A DNA stretch of 64,000 nt from Hirundichthys speculiger (Eukaryota; Chordata; Actinopteri; Beloniformes; Exocoetidae). The stretch spans positions 310,001 through 374,000 of the forward strand of contig JAGFBZ010002268.1 in NCBI GenBank assembly GCA_018398805.1, read 5' to 3'. Every line of letters starts with the position of its first letter. Position 1 is the first letter of the stretch. Shown here one piece after another: positions 31,362-42,830 of this stretch. A program made the translations under genes and the position numbers. The notes under the pieces were generated by a model. That model was not told the DNA's origin. It made no database searches and worked only from the letters and a program-made list of their open reading frames with translations.

Positions 31362-31650
31362 ATATAACCTTTGCTTAAGAAACCATCTCTTCATCCGGAC
31401 GTTTTGGCAAACTATAGACCAATATCCAACCTTCCATTTATCTCTAAAATTCTGGAAAAAATAGTTGTAAGCCAGTTAGGAGAACACCTGCATAGGTCAG
31501 GGTTCAGAACTCATCACAGCACGGAAATGGTGCTGATTAGAGTCGCCAACGACCTCCTCATGGCCTCAGACAATGGATTAGTATCTGTACTTGTTCTGTT
31601 GGACCTCAGTGCTGCTTTTGATACAGTTGACCACAGCCTTTTGCTGCATA
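31362..31650 (+). mobile_element. L2/Maui-like LINE reverse-transcriptase fragment
   Basis: The plus strand reads [36 protein letters not shown], then [20 protein letters not shown] and [21 protein letters not shown]. This is the N-terminal half of a LINE reverse transcriptase, including motif A with its first catalytic Asp. Motif C is missing. A SINE abuts at 31651. The 3' UTR of what is probably the same element resumes at about 32575. Confidence 0.85.
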
Positions 31651-31915
31651 TGGTAAATGGCCTGCACTTATATACTGCTTTATCCGCACCATCAAGGTGC
31701 CCTCAAAGCAGTTTACATTGGCCTCTCATTCACACACACATTCACACACCAGGGGTGGCTGCTGCCATGCAAGGTGCTGCCAACCCACTGGAGGCAAGTT
31801 ACAATTTAATGTCTTGCCCAAGGACACTTTGGCATTTGTAACCGGGATCGAACCACCAACCTTCCAGTGACTTGACGACCCGCTCTACAAACTGAGCTAC
31901 AGCCACCCCACTTCT
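31651..31915 (-). mobile_element. tRNA-derived SINE (V-SINE/AFC-like), inserted in LINE
   Basis: The reverse complement begins GGGGTGGCTGTAGCTCAGTT (A box) and has GTTGGTGGTTCGATCCCGG (B box). The SINE body follows: GTGTCCTTGGGCAAGACATT, GGTGCTGCCAACCC/CATGGCAG and GTGTGTGAATGTGTGTGTGA. The tail near 31651 ends ...GGCCATTTACCAT. The tRNA-like head plus conserved body identify a SINE, not a functional tRNA. It interrupts the LINE after ...LLLH. No clear target duplication seen. Confidence 0.82.
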
Positions 31916-32574
31916 TGAATTGAAGGCCTCTTTAAGTAAAAGAGTAAACTCATGTACATTCAGGTAACATTAACTAAAAAGTGCAAAAAAAAAGTGCTGT
32001 GTTTCGTCTCATAGTGGCATTTCATGTTCCCACTTTTAATCAATGCCACGGTCTCAGAGTTTATGAGGCAGACAGGCTTGGAACTGCTGACCGGGAGTAT
32101 AAACATATATTTTGCCGTCCATTCGACTTCAAAACGACGGTTTTCAGTGCAAGTCATGATGTCTCGTGGTATCTACTTTGCTTTCTTCCTGCGCCGTTTC
32201 TCACGTCAGTGCTTAAGTTTGTGCTTGTGTGACTAATTTTGGGTTTGCTGGGAATAATGTAGGGGTGGTTTGTTTTGAAAGGTACAATGAATTCTGGGGA
32301 TTTAATCTTGAATTGCATGGAGAATTTGTATGTGGCCACTGTACTCTAGTTGATGCGATGTCAGAGAAGGACTTTGGCCATGTGTGGCTCCGTTGCCAAC
32401 AACAAACACGCGTTTCCAAGCTATGTCGCTGACTACAGGTGCTAGATTACCGTACTAACTGTAGTAGCAGCGCCCGCTGTAAATATCCACGGTCATTCAA
32501 AACCGCACTGTGAAAATGACACTATTTTTTTTTTTGCATTGGTCACGGGTCCGGACAGGATTATCTCCCGGTCT
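31916..32574. other. Unassigned sequence inside LINE cluster
   Basis: No recognised coding or repeat family. Includes a T-run at 32525-32535. It may be an additional insertion between the LINE ORF fragment and its 3' UTR. Confidence 0.4.
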
Positions 32575-33682
32575 AAGCAAGAGTGTGTAAGGGCTAATAG
32601 TTATAGCCATAGTTGTAGGAGCTAAGACTAGAGTCGGCTCGTCTTAATCTCAGCTTTGTCATAGCTATGCTGCTATAGGCCTACGCTGCAGGGGGACACC
32701 AACATGATCTGCTGAGCAGTGTTCTTCTCCCTTTTTTTCCCCTTTCCTCCTCCCTTCCTCCTCCTCCAGCTCATTCCATAATTAACTAGGAGCACCTTGT
32801 TACTGTAACTGTGCTCCATTTTCTTTCCTGTAGTTTGCTTGTTGTTTTACCCCTCTCTTCTCTTTTCTTTCTATATGTTTGCAGGCCAGAGTTTCCTGAG
32901 TTGCATGCTGACTTGCAGTTCCATCCTCTGGCCATCCCAGCATTTACCTCCACCTGTTTGTGTAGATGTGTTCAGGGTGCCGGCTGGTGTGGTGACCGGC
33001 GACCTAGTCCTCTGACCATCTGACCTCAGTGCTGCTACCTGCATCTGTTTATGTAGTCCTTTCATTCAGTCATTTGTATGCTCTCCTCTCGCTGTCCTGT
33101 TTCCCCTCTTTTTTTCTTTCCTTCAGCAGGAAGGTCCCCCCCATATAAGCCAGGTCCTGCTCAAGGTTTCTTTTTTTTTTTTTTTTTTTTTACTATTATT
33201 ATTTTTTTTAAGCCTTTATTTAACCAGGTCGGTCCCATTGAGGTACAATGACCTCTTTTCCAAGAGAAGCCTGGCCAAGACAGCAGCCAAAAACAGTTAC
33301 AATGACAAATAAACACAAACATACAAATCCACTTGTGCATTAAATACAATAAAATGGTAAAAATAATAAAATTAAAGGTTTTCAGTTAAAACAAGTGCAA
33401 TTTTGGTGTGAAGCAGCTTCAAGGTTTCTAATAAAATTCTTAAAAGTTCTTTCTCTTAAAGTTGAGTTTTTCCTTGCCACTGCTTGGCTTAAAGGTTTTT
33501 TTTCTTCTACTGTGGGAGTTTTTACTAGCCATTATCCTTGTTTAGGATTTAATATTATAGTTTTAGTTAATGATATCTGCTCGGGGTTCATGCTCTGGGT
33601 CACCTAGAGGGTCACCTAGAGACAATTGACATTGTGACAGATGCTATACAAATAAAATTGAATTGAACTGAATTGAATTGCT
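32575..33682 (+). mobile_element. L2/Maui-like LINE 3' UTR and tail, interrupted
   Basis: It contains ATCTCAGCTTTGTCATAGCTATGC, CCTGGTCCTGCTCAAGGTTTC-like words (33150-33170), GAGTTTTTCCTTGCCACTGC (33463-33482) and the closing ATGCTATACAAATAAAATTG followed by AATTGAATTG repeats (33643-33680). These are typical of the 3' end of fish L2-like LINEs. Interrupted at 33172-33418 by another retroinsertion. Confidence 0.78.
33172..33418 (-). mobile_element. Short retroinsertion with 11-bp target duplication
   Basis: Flanked by exact TCAAGGTTTCT copies at 33161-33171 and 33419-33429. The left end is a T-run (33172-33190), the complement of a poly(A) tail, so the insert is antisense. The body carries CCTTTATTTAACCAGGTCGG and CATTGAGGTACAATGACCTC, a common fish LINE 3' end. 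It interrupts the L2-like 3' UTR. Confidence 0.85.
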
Positions 33683-33755
33683 GGGGGCAGTACCTCTGGA
33701 TTGGCAGACTGGGGTGGTAGTTCCCCTTTTTAAGAAGGGGGTGTGTTCTAATTAC
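33683..33755 (+). mobile_element. Rex/RTE-like LINE fragment, part 1 (upstream of LTR insertion)
   Basis: GGCAGACTGGGGTGGTAGTTCCCC and AAGAAGGGGGTGTGTTCTAA, then ATTACAGGG, match the reverse-transcriptase coding region of a common fish LINE just before its GG(A)ATCACACTCCTCAGCCTCCC segment. That segment is found at 35422, on the far side of the inserted LTR. Confidence 0.8.
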
Positions 33756-33759
33756 AGGG

Positions 33760-35420
33760 TGTTGGGCCACAGGCCATGTGTTACAGAAAACCTCATGGTT
33801 TTCTGAGACAAAGGAGACAAAGGAAATCCTAAAACTCAAATCCAGCATGCCTGGCGGTTTCAGTTCCGTAATGTCACCCCTCTCACTGCCTCTCACTGGC
33901 CGGGGACCCCTATTCTCACAGCGGACCCCGAACGAAGGCGGATCGCAGTCCCGCCATTTAAATACTGCAAGCTCCGTCAGCTCGCTTTCTTTTCCTGCGC
34001 CTCGACTCTACGGCTGGAACTTCTCTACATGACACAAAGGATATTTTCTTTGGCCTACTCCAGCCTGCCACAGCTTCCAGCCTGCAACCACGAGGCCCAT
34101 CCAGCAACGTGCTAGTCAGCCACCAGTAAAAGGAAGACCGGTTCACGCACCCCATCCGGCATTGGCGCAAAAGAGGCACGGTACCAAAAAAAGCAACGGC
34201 TCCACGCGCGCCTTGTATGACCTGGTTCTGCCGAGACGCTGCTACCTGTACCCCCAGGGAAGCCAAAGAGCCAGGACGAACAGCCGCTCCCGCGACCACA
34301 TCCACGGAGCGTAACCCAACAGTGGTTCCACTGTTTCCAATATCAATCATTCTCCCCAGACTCCAATCACCTCCGATTACTCCCTCGGAGCAACAAAAGT
34401 AAGAGGCTTGTATGTCTGGGCAGAGCTGTTTAGCTTAGTTAATATTTGTTGTGATTACGTCGCTTTCTTGTATATCTCTGTTTACGACTGAGCCCATCAG
34501 TAACCCACTGGTTGATCGCGCCCCGATTTCCAAACAAACGATCAGGTCGAGAGTGTGGACATCTGCTTCACACTCCCCCCCCGTGTGGAAATCCTCGGAG
34601 CGATCACAGCATCGGTGGTTAGGAATCACCTTCGCTTTGTTGATTTTACTCTCTTTTCTTTCCTCTTTCTTCGTACTAACCATCTCTGTGAGGACGTTAT
34701 CACGTGACGTTGTTGGCCATCTTGGTAAGGGAGGGGTGGTCCACATGACCTTGTCCGCCATCTTGGTAAGGGACAGAGCACCACGTGATCTTGTCTGCCA
34801 TCTTGTAACGCCCTAGCGTGAGTCGGCGGCCATCTTGGTAAAGGATGAACGCAACCCGTTACCTTGTCCGCCATCTTGGAAATCCTCCTCACAGTATTAA
34901 GCCATCTTAGTTTATCTCACACACACACACACACACACACACATACAGTCCCAGAACATGTAAATAAGTTGACACTCTTTTCCATCTGATGTTTTATCTG
35001 CTTATGTTAGTTTAGTCGTACTTTTAGTTAGTAGATATCAGGATCTTGATTCAAGTATTTGTTCATTTTATTACTTGTGTTAATAAATTCTGATATAATG
35101 TCTAATAAGAGAAGTTGTTTGTGGTTATTTTACACAGGTTTTTACCACTTGTTGGTTGAAGAAGTCTGTGCTCGGACTCACACCTTTTCTGTTGCTCTAT
35201 CGCGCCACACCTGGTCACAGGCTGGCACGCATAGAACAACAGCAATTTTGAGACTGATTGTGTCGTTTAGTCCTTTTTCCTGATTTATCAGGTGGTGCCC
35301 CGTTTCAATTTATTAACTTTGTTAATACTGTTCTGGTTATTAGCAGCTGTCTCTCAAGACAGTTGGTAATAACCCCCTTTTATGACCAAACAAGCACGTT
35401 ATACGCCTTATTGCACAACA
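33760..35420. mobile_element. Candidate solo LTR (1661 bp) inserted in a LINE
   Basis: Begins TGTTGGGCC and ends GCACAACA, so the ends are the inverted pair TGTTG...CAACA. AGGG is duplicated at 33756-33759 and 35421-35424. Removing the insert restores the contiguous LINE text ATTACAGGGGAATCACACTC. A TTTAAATA box lies at about 33957, AATAAA at 35082-35087, and five CCATCTTG copies at 34716-34879. A (CA)n tract is at about 34919-34943. No coding region seen. The strand is undetermined; TATA and AATAAA suggest plus. Family not recognised. Confidence 0.72.
34695..34885. repeat. Tandem degenerate array with five GCCATCTTG(G/T) motifs
   Basis: GCCATCTTGG starts at 34716, 34757, 34829 and 34870, and GCCATCTTGT at 34797. 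Spacings are 41, 40, 32 and 41 bp. The repeat unit also carries CACGTGATCTTGTC-like sequence. CCATCTTG resembles the YY1 binding core. It lies inside the candidate LTR. Confidence 0.85.
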
Positions 35421-36173
35421 AGGGGAATCACACTCCTCAGCCTCCCTGGTAAGGTCTATGGAGGAGTGCTGGAGAAGAGAGTTCGAGCGATTGTCAAATC
35501 CCAGATTCAGGAGGAACAATGTGGGTTCCGTCCTGCTGTTTGCAGATGATGTGGTCCTGTTGGCACCATCGAGTGGGGATCTTCAGCTCTCGCTGGAGCG
35601 ATTCGCAGCTGAGTGTGAAGCGGCAGGGATGAGAATCAGCACCTCCAAATATGAGACCATGGTTCTCAGTCGGAAAAGGGTAGAATACCTTCTCCAGGTT
35701 GGGAGTGAGGTTCTGCCTCAAGTGGAGGAGTTTAAGTATCTTCGGGGTTTTGTTCACGAGTGATGGAAGAAAGGAGCGGGAGATCGACAGACGGATTGGT
35801 GCAGCGTCTGCTGTGGTGCGGACTCTGTACCGGTCTGTTGTGGTGAGGAGTGAGCAGTCTGACCACCCGCTACCCGCTACCCTAAACCCGCGATTGCAAG
35901 ATACCGAGTTTGCAGGAAAGTGCAAAAGACACGTCCCATTGCCACACATACAATGTGAAAAACGGAGTCGGCAAAGCGGATAGCGTCTTTAGCGATTGCT
36001 ACCCACAATCTGCGGGTAGAGTCTAGAGGCGAGCGGGAGGTGTACGATCGGGGCCTATATCTCTCAGCTGGAGGTCTGGGCCTCTCTGCTGAAGCTGCTG
36101 CCCCCGCGACCAGACTCCGGACCAAGCGAGGAGCTGATGGATGGATGGATGGATGGATGGATGGATGGATGAA
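35421..36173 (+). mobile_element. Rex/RTE-like LINE fragment, part 2, rearranged, with GATG tail
   Basis: Opens GGGGAATCACACTCCTCAGC, then reads GAGGAACAATGTGGGTTCCG. It jumps directly to LLFADDVVLLAPS (reverse-transcriptase motif C), omitting most of the reverse-transcriptase core. It continues SLERFAAECEAAGMRISTSK, VLSRKRVE, LPQVEEFKYL and REIDRRIGAASAVVRTLYRS. A block of unrelated sequence (about 35860-36035) follows. The 3' end is CTGAAGCTGCTGCCCCCGCG, closing with an ATGG/GATG tandem tail (36137-36170). Deletions and frameshifts make it inactive. Confidence 0.85.
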
Positions 36174-39100
36174 CTGAATTGGATATGGGGTAAGCTAAGC
36201 TTCACAAACCCACAGGAAAAGGAGTTCAGTCTCACCTGAAAGCATGTTGTACGAAGGTTTGTGTCCAACTCCAAAAGGTAGCAGCGCCACAGTGCATGCC
36301 TCTAAACTGACATGGTGTATATGGAGTATATGGCTTTGTGGTTTTGCTATTACACATTTTGTCTTCAGATGAGATTGGGGAAAAAGCATGTGTTTCAGTT
36401 TATATTTTGAATTTCATGAGCTGATATTTTATGACTCGCATCAAGATCAATTTCAATCTGGAAATTAATTTTTTTAGATTCAACTCTGACAAAAAGCCAT
36501 TATCACCAAAGTGATACATGATTTTCTCACATACTGTATTTTATTTATACAAAATGCTAATGTGCTATGTAATGCTTCTGCATTCCTCTGGATAAATTAA
36601 TGACAGCAATTAATTTATTTGCTGCAATAGAACAGCTAACAAGCCATAACTGGAGAGACCAGGTTTTTATTAAAATGTCAACCGCTGTCAACCACAGTCC
36701 AAAACAGCATATCTGCCATTTCTGAGATCAAATAAACAGAGCGCTCAATCCACCTAAGAGGTTAATCTGATTGGGACGTAGACATAGCTTTAATAAGCAA
36801 AACTACCCCATCAGTTTTGACCTTTGAACCAACATTTACAATGATTTGTGGAAACTATATTTTATATTAGAACAAAAGAAAAGTGAAATACGAATAAAAA
36901 AAAAATGTACCCTGTTATGTTCAGCTAAGTAAGAGATCCCCCCCCCCCCAGAAGTTCTATTAATGTTTTGTGGTTCAGTCTGAACACATCAGCACACTGG
37001 GATTATTTTTGTTTGATGTAGTCCAGCTGGATAATGAAATCAAGATTCATAATTACGATGATGGGAGTGTTATTTACACAAGACACCAAAACGCCACAAG
37101 GTTTACATCCTGTGCAGGTTTATATCCCTGATCTCAACATTATGCATATTTATAATAAACATTGGCAAAAAATCAAAAGTTGGGCTACTTACTCTATTCC
37201 TGTTCTGGCAGAGTAGGATGGCAAAATTAATGAACAGCAAAGATGAGAATCAATCACTTTTTAACCAATACATGCTGCTGGAAATATTAGATTAGAATTG
37301 CATTTGCTCAAGCAAGCACTTCATCATTCTTGGCTGCCTACACGAAATCTGTGACAGCACCTTGAAAGGAAACCTCCCACTGCTGAAAAATATGTTGGGA
37401 AATAAACTTTTGAGCTTCTTCACTGAAGTTAGTAAAGGAGTACCTTATTGTTCAATCGTACAGAAATTAATAATTTTGAAAATTACGGTGACAAAGTATT
37501 GAATCTAGATTTACTTCACTGAGTGTTATCATGCAAAGCATCAAACTGAAGTCAGTCCGAGTGAAAGAAGCAAAAAGTGTAGATAGAGATCAAGGTGCAA
37601 AGGGAGAGAGTGAGATTAATATCTGTCCAATGTGGTTCTTTAAAATTCACAGTCCATGCTCCAGCACCTGCAAGCAAAGGTGCTTATCTGTCAGATGTAA
37701 TCTGCTCACCGGGCTGTGTGCGTGTTTGTGTGAGATGAAAGAGCGTGTTTTGGTGAAGAGTTGGTTGAGTGCAGCAAGTTGCAGCAGGCCGATCAAACAC
37801 ACATTCATTTACTGAGACCTTTACCCCTTTCAGAGGCTGACTCATGTGGTGAGAATATCAGGTGTTCACTTTATTGGGATTATCACAACAAAGTATCTAT
37901 TGGAGAGCTACATAACCATCAATCTGTTTATGAAGGAATAAAAATCATTGTTGCTTCTCTTCTCTTTCTTCCTCTTTGGCTCTGGCTACTGTCTTTCCCT
38001 GCCCCCCTTTGAAGCTTGGCACAGATTCTTCCCAGTGTGGGTGTTCTGGTAAACCAGTCCATTATCCCAATTGCTTTATGACTAAAGCCTACCCTACTAT
38101 TATGCTGCTTTGTCATTGGGAAATCACATATTCCCAGACACGCATGCTTAGACACACCCTGACAGACACCCTAAGAAGACACAAGGCGATGGGAGCCTCA
38201 TCTCCTATAAAATCCTGAGCATGGGAAAGCCCCTAAATGTGCATATACATACAAACACACATAAAAAGGAGAAATGTAGACCATCCCTCAGGCAAATAAT
38301 TCACCTGATTAAGCAGTATGCTGTAATAATGATAAATGACTTACACCACAACAAAGCAACATTTCTTCACATGACAAAGAGTTCTTTTAACTGTTGCACT
38401 GACCAGAAATATAATTTGGACAAAGAATAAATCTAAAAACCCCTGTGAACCAATGAATAGCAAAGGAACAAGATATAATTATGTCCCATGGATCAGATTA
38501 TGTCGGGCTGATGTAAGTGCGTCCCTCCGCCTGTTACTGGTCTTAAATGAACATGGCTTGGATCTGACGCTGGCTAATTACATGAAGTTAGATCCCTCCC
38601 ACATTAGTGCCACAGCAAATTAATTCTCTCTTCAGATCAATGAGCTTATAGTCCATGCACATTAGCGCAGAGAGATTTTACAAGCAGTCTGTTATATCTG
38701 CCGCTGAAATTTCTACTTCCACTCCACCACCATCTGCAGCCCATCTTGTTTATCAGTGATAAGAAATCATTCCACACATCAACCAAAACCATGACACAGC
38801 TTTCTACTGTTCTTTCCTTATTACATCCCATCAGATGAAAACATGAAATGTTCGTAGCTGCACTTTTCAGAGTTCAGATCAATACATGATGGGCGCCACA
38901 CTAAGCAGATGAGCTCCATCTCAGTCTTCCCACCCCAACTGAACACTGTCCCTTTGTGCTGTTAAGACACATCTATGAACTAAGAGGGAATGAAGGACTG
39001 AAGGAGGGTAGATGGAAGGGAAAGAAGTGAGAGCAGAGTGTGGCGGAGGGGAGAAGATGGCACGAAAACGAGGAAGAGCCGAGTGCCAGGATGTTGCACA

Positions 39101-40292
39101 ACAATCCTTAGTCTTTCCAACAGGCAGAATTATCATTCAGGGCAAAAACACATCGATGAGGATCCAAAACCCTGGGTGCACAGGATACAGATTAATGCCA
39201 CCCCCATCCCCAACAGCACATACCCACACACAGAAGCTCCCAGTCATTTTCATGTCGAGAGTTGCAGCTAGGCAAATATCTATATCTCAATACTTCTCAG
39301 CATCATTGTCCAGTTTATGGCAACAATACTTGAGACATGAAGAAAACATCTCTTCAAAAAGCTTCACCATTAATCTTTGACAAAAAAGGATAAATAATCT
39401 ATCATAACAAGATGAGCAATGCAGTATTTAGTTAGGAAATAAAGATATATATATATGTATATATACACACACACACACACATATTTAGGCTCAAATTTCA
39501 GGGCTTATGTTCATGTCAGTAAGAATGTTCCAACATCAGTCTTGGACAAAAGTGGAGTTGTATTATACAAGACAGATGTCATTACAGTCAAGCCATGGAA
39601 AGGATTTCCATGGGAGGAAATTGCTTCAAGTAATATGATCATCACATTATGTGTAATGTGAAGCCAAAAATTAAATTCAAACTCCACACTCCAATTAAAA
39701 TTGGGGCAGTATAGCCGCGCAAAACACCCAGTCCCTCCTCCCATAAATCTCACAAGTCATCTGGCTGATCACCACTGCATAATCTACTTGACCATGAACT
39801 TGCTTTACAACCCCAAAACAATAACTTAGTTAGCAGAAGTCAAAATTAATTAAAATGATTAAAATGACCAAAGTAGGGACATGATAATCTAATAATGTCA
39901 CGTTTAGCGTCCGCCTGATCTCACAATTTTTTTCCCAATTTACATGTTAGGCTGTTTGGATCTCATCACTAACAAGATCTCCTAGCAACCAAGTATCATC
40001 AGTCAGTCACAACTACATTTGTTAACACTCACTACAATCTGAAATGTTTTTCTCTACATTGGTTACTTTTATGTAGCTTTAGAAATCAATTTCATTATCG
40101 CCAGAGCAATGCTGGATTATTAGCTATCAATAAATTTCAGCATTGGTTTGGTAGATCATATTTGAACAAACAAATAGGCGCTAACATGGTTATTGCTGAC
40201 ATGGCTGGACAAAGCATCTATTTTTTCACTACCCTGGCAGATCTAACCTGTGCATGACGAACAAATAGGTAAGTCACTTGACACTATCAAAA
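36174..40292. other. Intergenic, no gene recognised
   Basis: AT-rich. Contains a C-run (36941-36950) and a (TA)n/(CA)n tract (39444-39482). A comparatively unique block at 38470-38640 with CTGGCTAATTACATGAAG, a homeodomain-like TAATTA core, is the only stretch I would flag as possibly regulatory. No open frame resembles a known protein. Confidence 0.45.
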
Positions 40293-40300
40293 ATGTTTAG

Positions 40301-41498
40301 TAGGGCTGGGAAACGATTAAAATTTTTAATCGCAATTTAATCACATGATTTCCCTGATTAATCACGATTAATCGCATTGTATACGGAAAATCAAATAATC
40401 AATTCAAAAGTAGTGTAAAGGTCACTTTTATTTAAATGTTCTAAACTAAAGTGCCATAACATTTGTTGTTCAAACATTTTTAACATCAGCACTTGTCAGT
40501 TACACATTGTGTAAATCTCATCTTAAAAAATGTCAAATAAAATAAAGCTCATTGCCACTGCCAGGGCATTAATGTCATCCTGTTTTTTATGAAAAAAAAA
40601 AAAAAAATCTACGAACAAAATCCTAACAATCTAGAGGCCACAATCATAACATTAAAACAGGTAATTTCTGAGGTAACAGCAGAAACTTTCAACGGGGAGT
40701 TCAACTTGTCAGTGGTTACAAATAACCTTGTTTCTGTTGAATCCGCCGTCTGGGAGAACTTTAAAATGAAAAATGTCCATGTTAAAGTTCTGTAACTTAA
40801 TCAATCCGTAATTATCTGTGTATCTTGTGTTTTGTTTTTTTTCCATTTCCAATTGTCAATCAAAAATTAAAAAAATTAAAAAGTGAGTTTTTATTTTGTT
40901 TTTCGTTTTTTAATCTAACACAAAAACTAAAAAAATGCCTGTTTTTTATATTTCAATTTTAGCAAACAGGCCACAGGACTGAATTTATTTTTAATATTTA
41001 ATTGTCCAGTTTACATGACCCAGAAATGGCTTTGTGTGGCAGTTCAGATAACATGGCAGCGCTGGAATCACATACTATAATATTTGCAATATTGTGAAAA
41101 TCTGAATGAAAACTCAGCTCATATTTAGATTAACCAAACGCTCTCCAGCTCTATGTCTGACATCAGTCTTTTTCTCCTCAGATCCTGATGAGCACAGAAT
41201 CTTTCTGATGCTCATTTCCAGTATTGCGGGACACCCATCTGCTGTTGAATAAGTCATTGATCAAACTACTGTATTGGCCCAAATATAGGACGATATTTTA
41301 ATCTAGAAGTACACTGATTTTTACCGCTTCTCCATGTCTGTTTTAGCTTTTCCGCATGTTTACCTGCCAATTATCTTCCGGTTCCGCAGCATTCAGCAAC
41401 AGACTTTTCAAAACAAAAGCATGTGAACAAAATAAATGTCGGCGTTAATAAATTAATGAAGTTAACGCGATAATGACGCGTTAACTTGCCCAGCCCTA
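40301..41498. mobile_element. hAT-type non-autonomous element with 8-bp target duplication
   Basis: Ends TAGGGCTGGGAAAC and ...CTTGCCCAGCCCTA, inverted over about 12 bp with one mismatch. Exact 8-bp duplications ATGTTTAG are at 40293-40300 and 41499-41506. Subterminal AT-rich blocks (TTTTTAATCGCAATTTAATC left; ATTAATGAAGTTAACGCG right) are typical of a fish hAT family. 1198 bp, no transposase frame. Confidence 0.92.
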
Positions 41499-41506
41499 AT
41501 GTTTAG

Positions 41507-42184
41507 CAAAACAAAAATCAGCAGCGGTTTACTTGCCAATCTAAAACAAACACTGCACGTTCAGGAGCAGACTTCATTTCTTTGCGATCCATGAGCTGTG
41601 TCCAACGGGGAAGCACTGCCGATATTTGTTCTGGTTTTAGCTGCTCTGTTTCTTTCTCCTGAACGAGGCTTTTCCCCTGTAGACGGTGGTTGTAAAGGTG
41701 GTAAAGTTCTCCTCCAAAGCTTCAGTCATTCTTGCTGTTTCTGTTCACCCATCCTAAAAAAATAACTTGGGTGAGCACCTACAAGACTGACAACAAGTTC
41801 AAGTATGCCCACAAAGCGTGCGACTTCTTCATGTCATCATGTTGTACTGAGGCCACTATGTTGCTCAGTACTGCCAGACATGGCAGAAACTGGTATTACA
41901 AGACTGGACGGCATGAAGCTAGTTATTTAGGATGCTAAGTCAGGTAGATATCTCAGCAGCCAAACACACAGTCACCATTTTTGTGACAGACTGCACTTAT
42001 TTCATTCTCATTCTCTAGCTGTTTCTGGGTTATTTTTGGATATTTTAACCGAACCCTTATACATTGCTCCTTTAAAGTGCAATAAAAATCCCTGTTAGTA
42101 AAAGCTGGCTTCTATTAGAAAAAAGAGAAATTTTTTTCAATTAAATATTAGGTTAATCAAATTTCCCTAAAAAATCATTATAAT
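41507..42184. other. Flanking repeat-like sequence
   Basis: GCAGCGGTTTACTTGCC and AAGCACTGCCGATATTTGTTC are words I recognise from fish interspersed repeats. The block ends in TACATTGCTCCTTTAAAGTG, a terminus-like motif. The hAT element at 40301 is inserted into it. Family not identified. Confidence 0.4.
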
Positions 42185-42830
42185 TAGGGATGCACAATAA
42201 CTGTTTTTTAAAACCGATACCGATAACCGATAACTTTCAGCTCCTAAAGGCTGATACCAATAACCAATAACACACACATATACCTAAGATCATTACATCA
42301 ATACTATGAACAAAACCAAAAACAGTTTTGACTCTTTAAATGAACAGATATTTATATTTTTTTATGTAAAACTATTGGCAAGCATCTCAGACATTTTCGT
42401 AAAGCTATCAAACAAACCTATGTGATATCTCATATTAACTTAAATAAGGTACATTACTTACTGATATAAAAAGGGTTCTATTCAAATGAATGCCTTTTAA
42501 TTAAAGTAAATGAGGTTCAGTAGTTTTGGGGTTTTTTTAATCTCATGGAAGCTTTAGATGAGAGATGATGGCAAGGAGCGGAAAGGAGAGGTTGACTTGC
42601 TGCTGGCTTGCTGACATTAGCTCATGTTAGCACACATTAGCACACATTTCAAAACTCCATGGAAGCGATGGTTATGTTTCAGGTGGCTGATCGGATTTGA
42701 CATATTAAAGCTTGTACTATTTTTCCTTCCTTCGCTTGGAGCATTTGTCACAAATAACCAGCTAACTATCTTCTTCTGAAACTTTAACGAAGTTCCATAT
42801 AATAGGCACCATAAAAATTGAGGCAGCTGA
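42185..42830 (+). mobile_element. Truncated hAT-like element (one end only)
   Basis: Starts TAGGGATGCACAATAACTG followed by CCGATACCGATAACCGATAAC, the left terminus of a common fish hAT family. Internal TATCTTCTTCTGAAACTT also fits the family. The matching right terminus is absent, so the copy is truncated. Confidence 0.6.

Noticed and set aside
31895..31915. tRNA gene on the minus strand (A and B boxes)
   Set aside because: The tRNA-like segment continues into a SINE body and tail; no proper cloverleaf end or terminator, so a SINE head.
36137..36171. Independent GATG/ATGG microsatellite
   Set aside because: It is the tandem 3' tail of the LINE fragment rather than a free-standing repeat.
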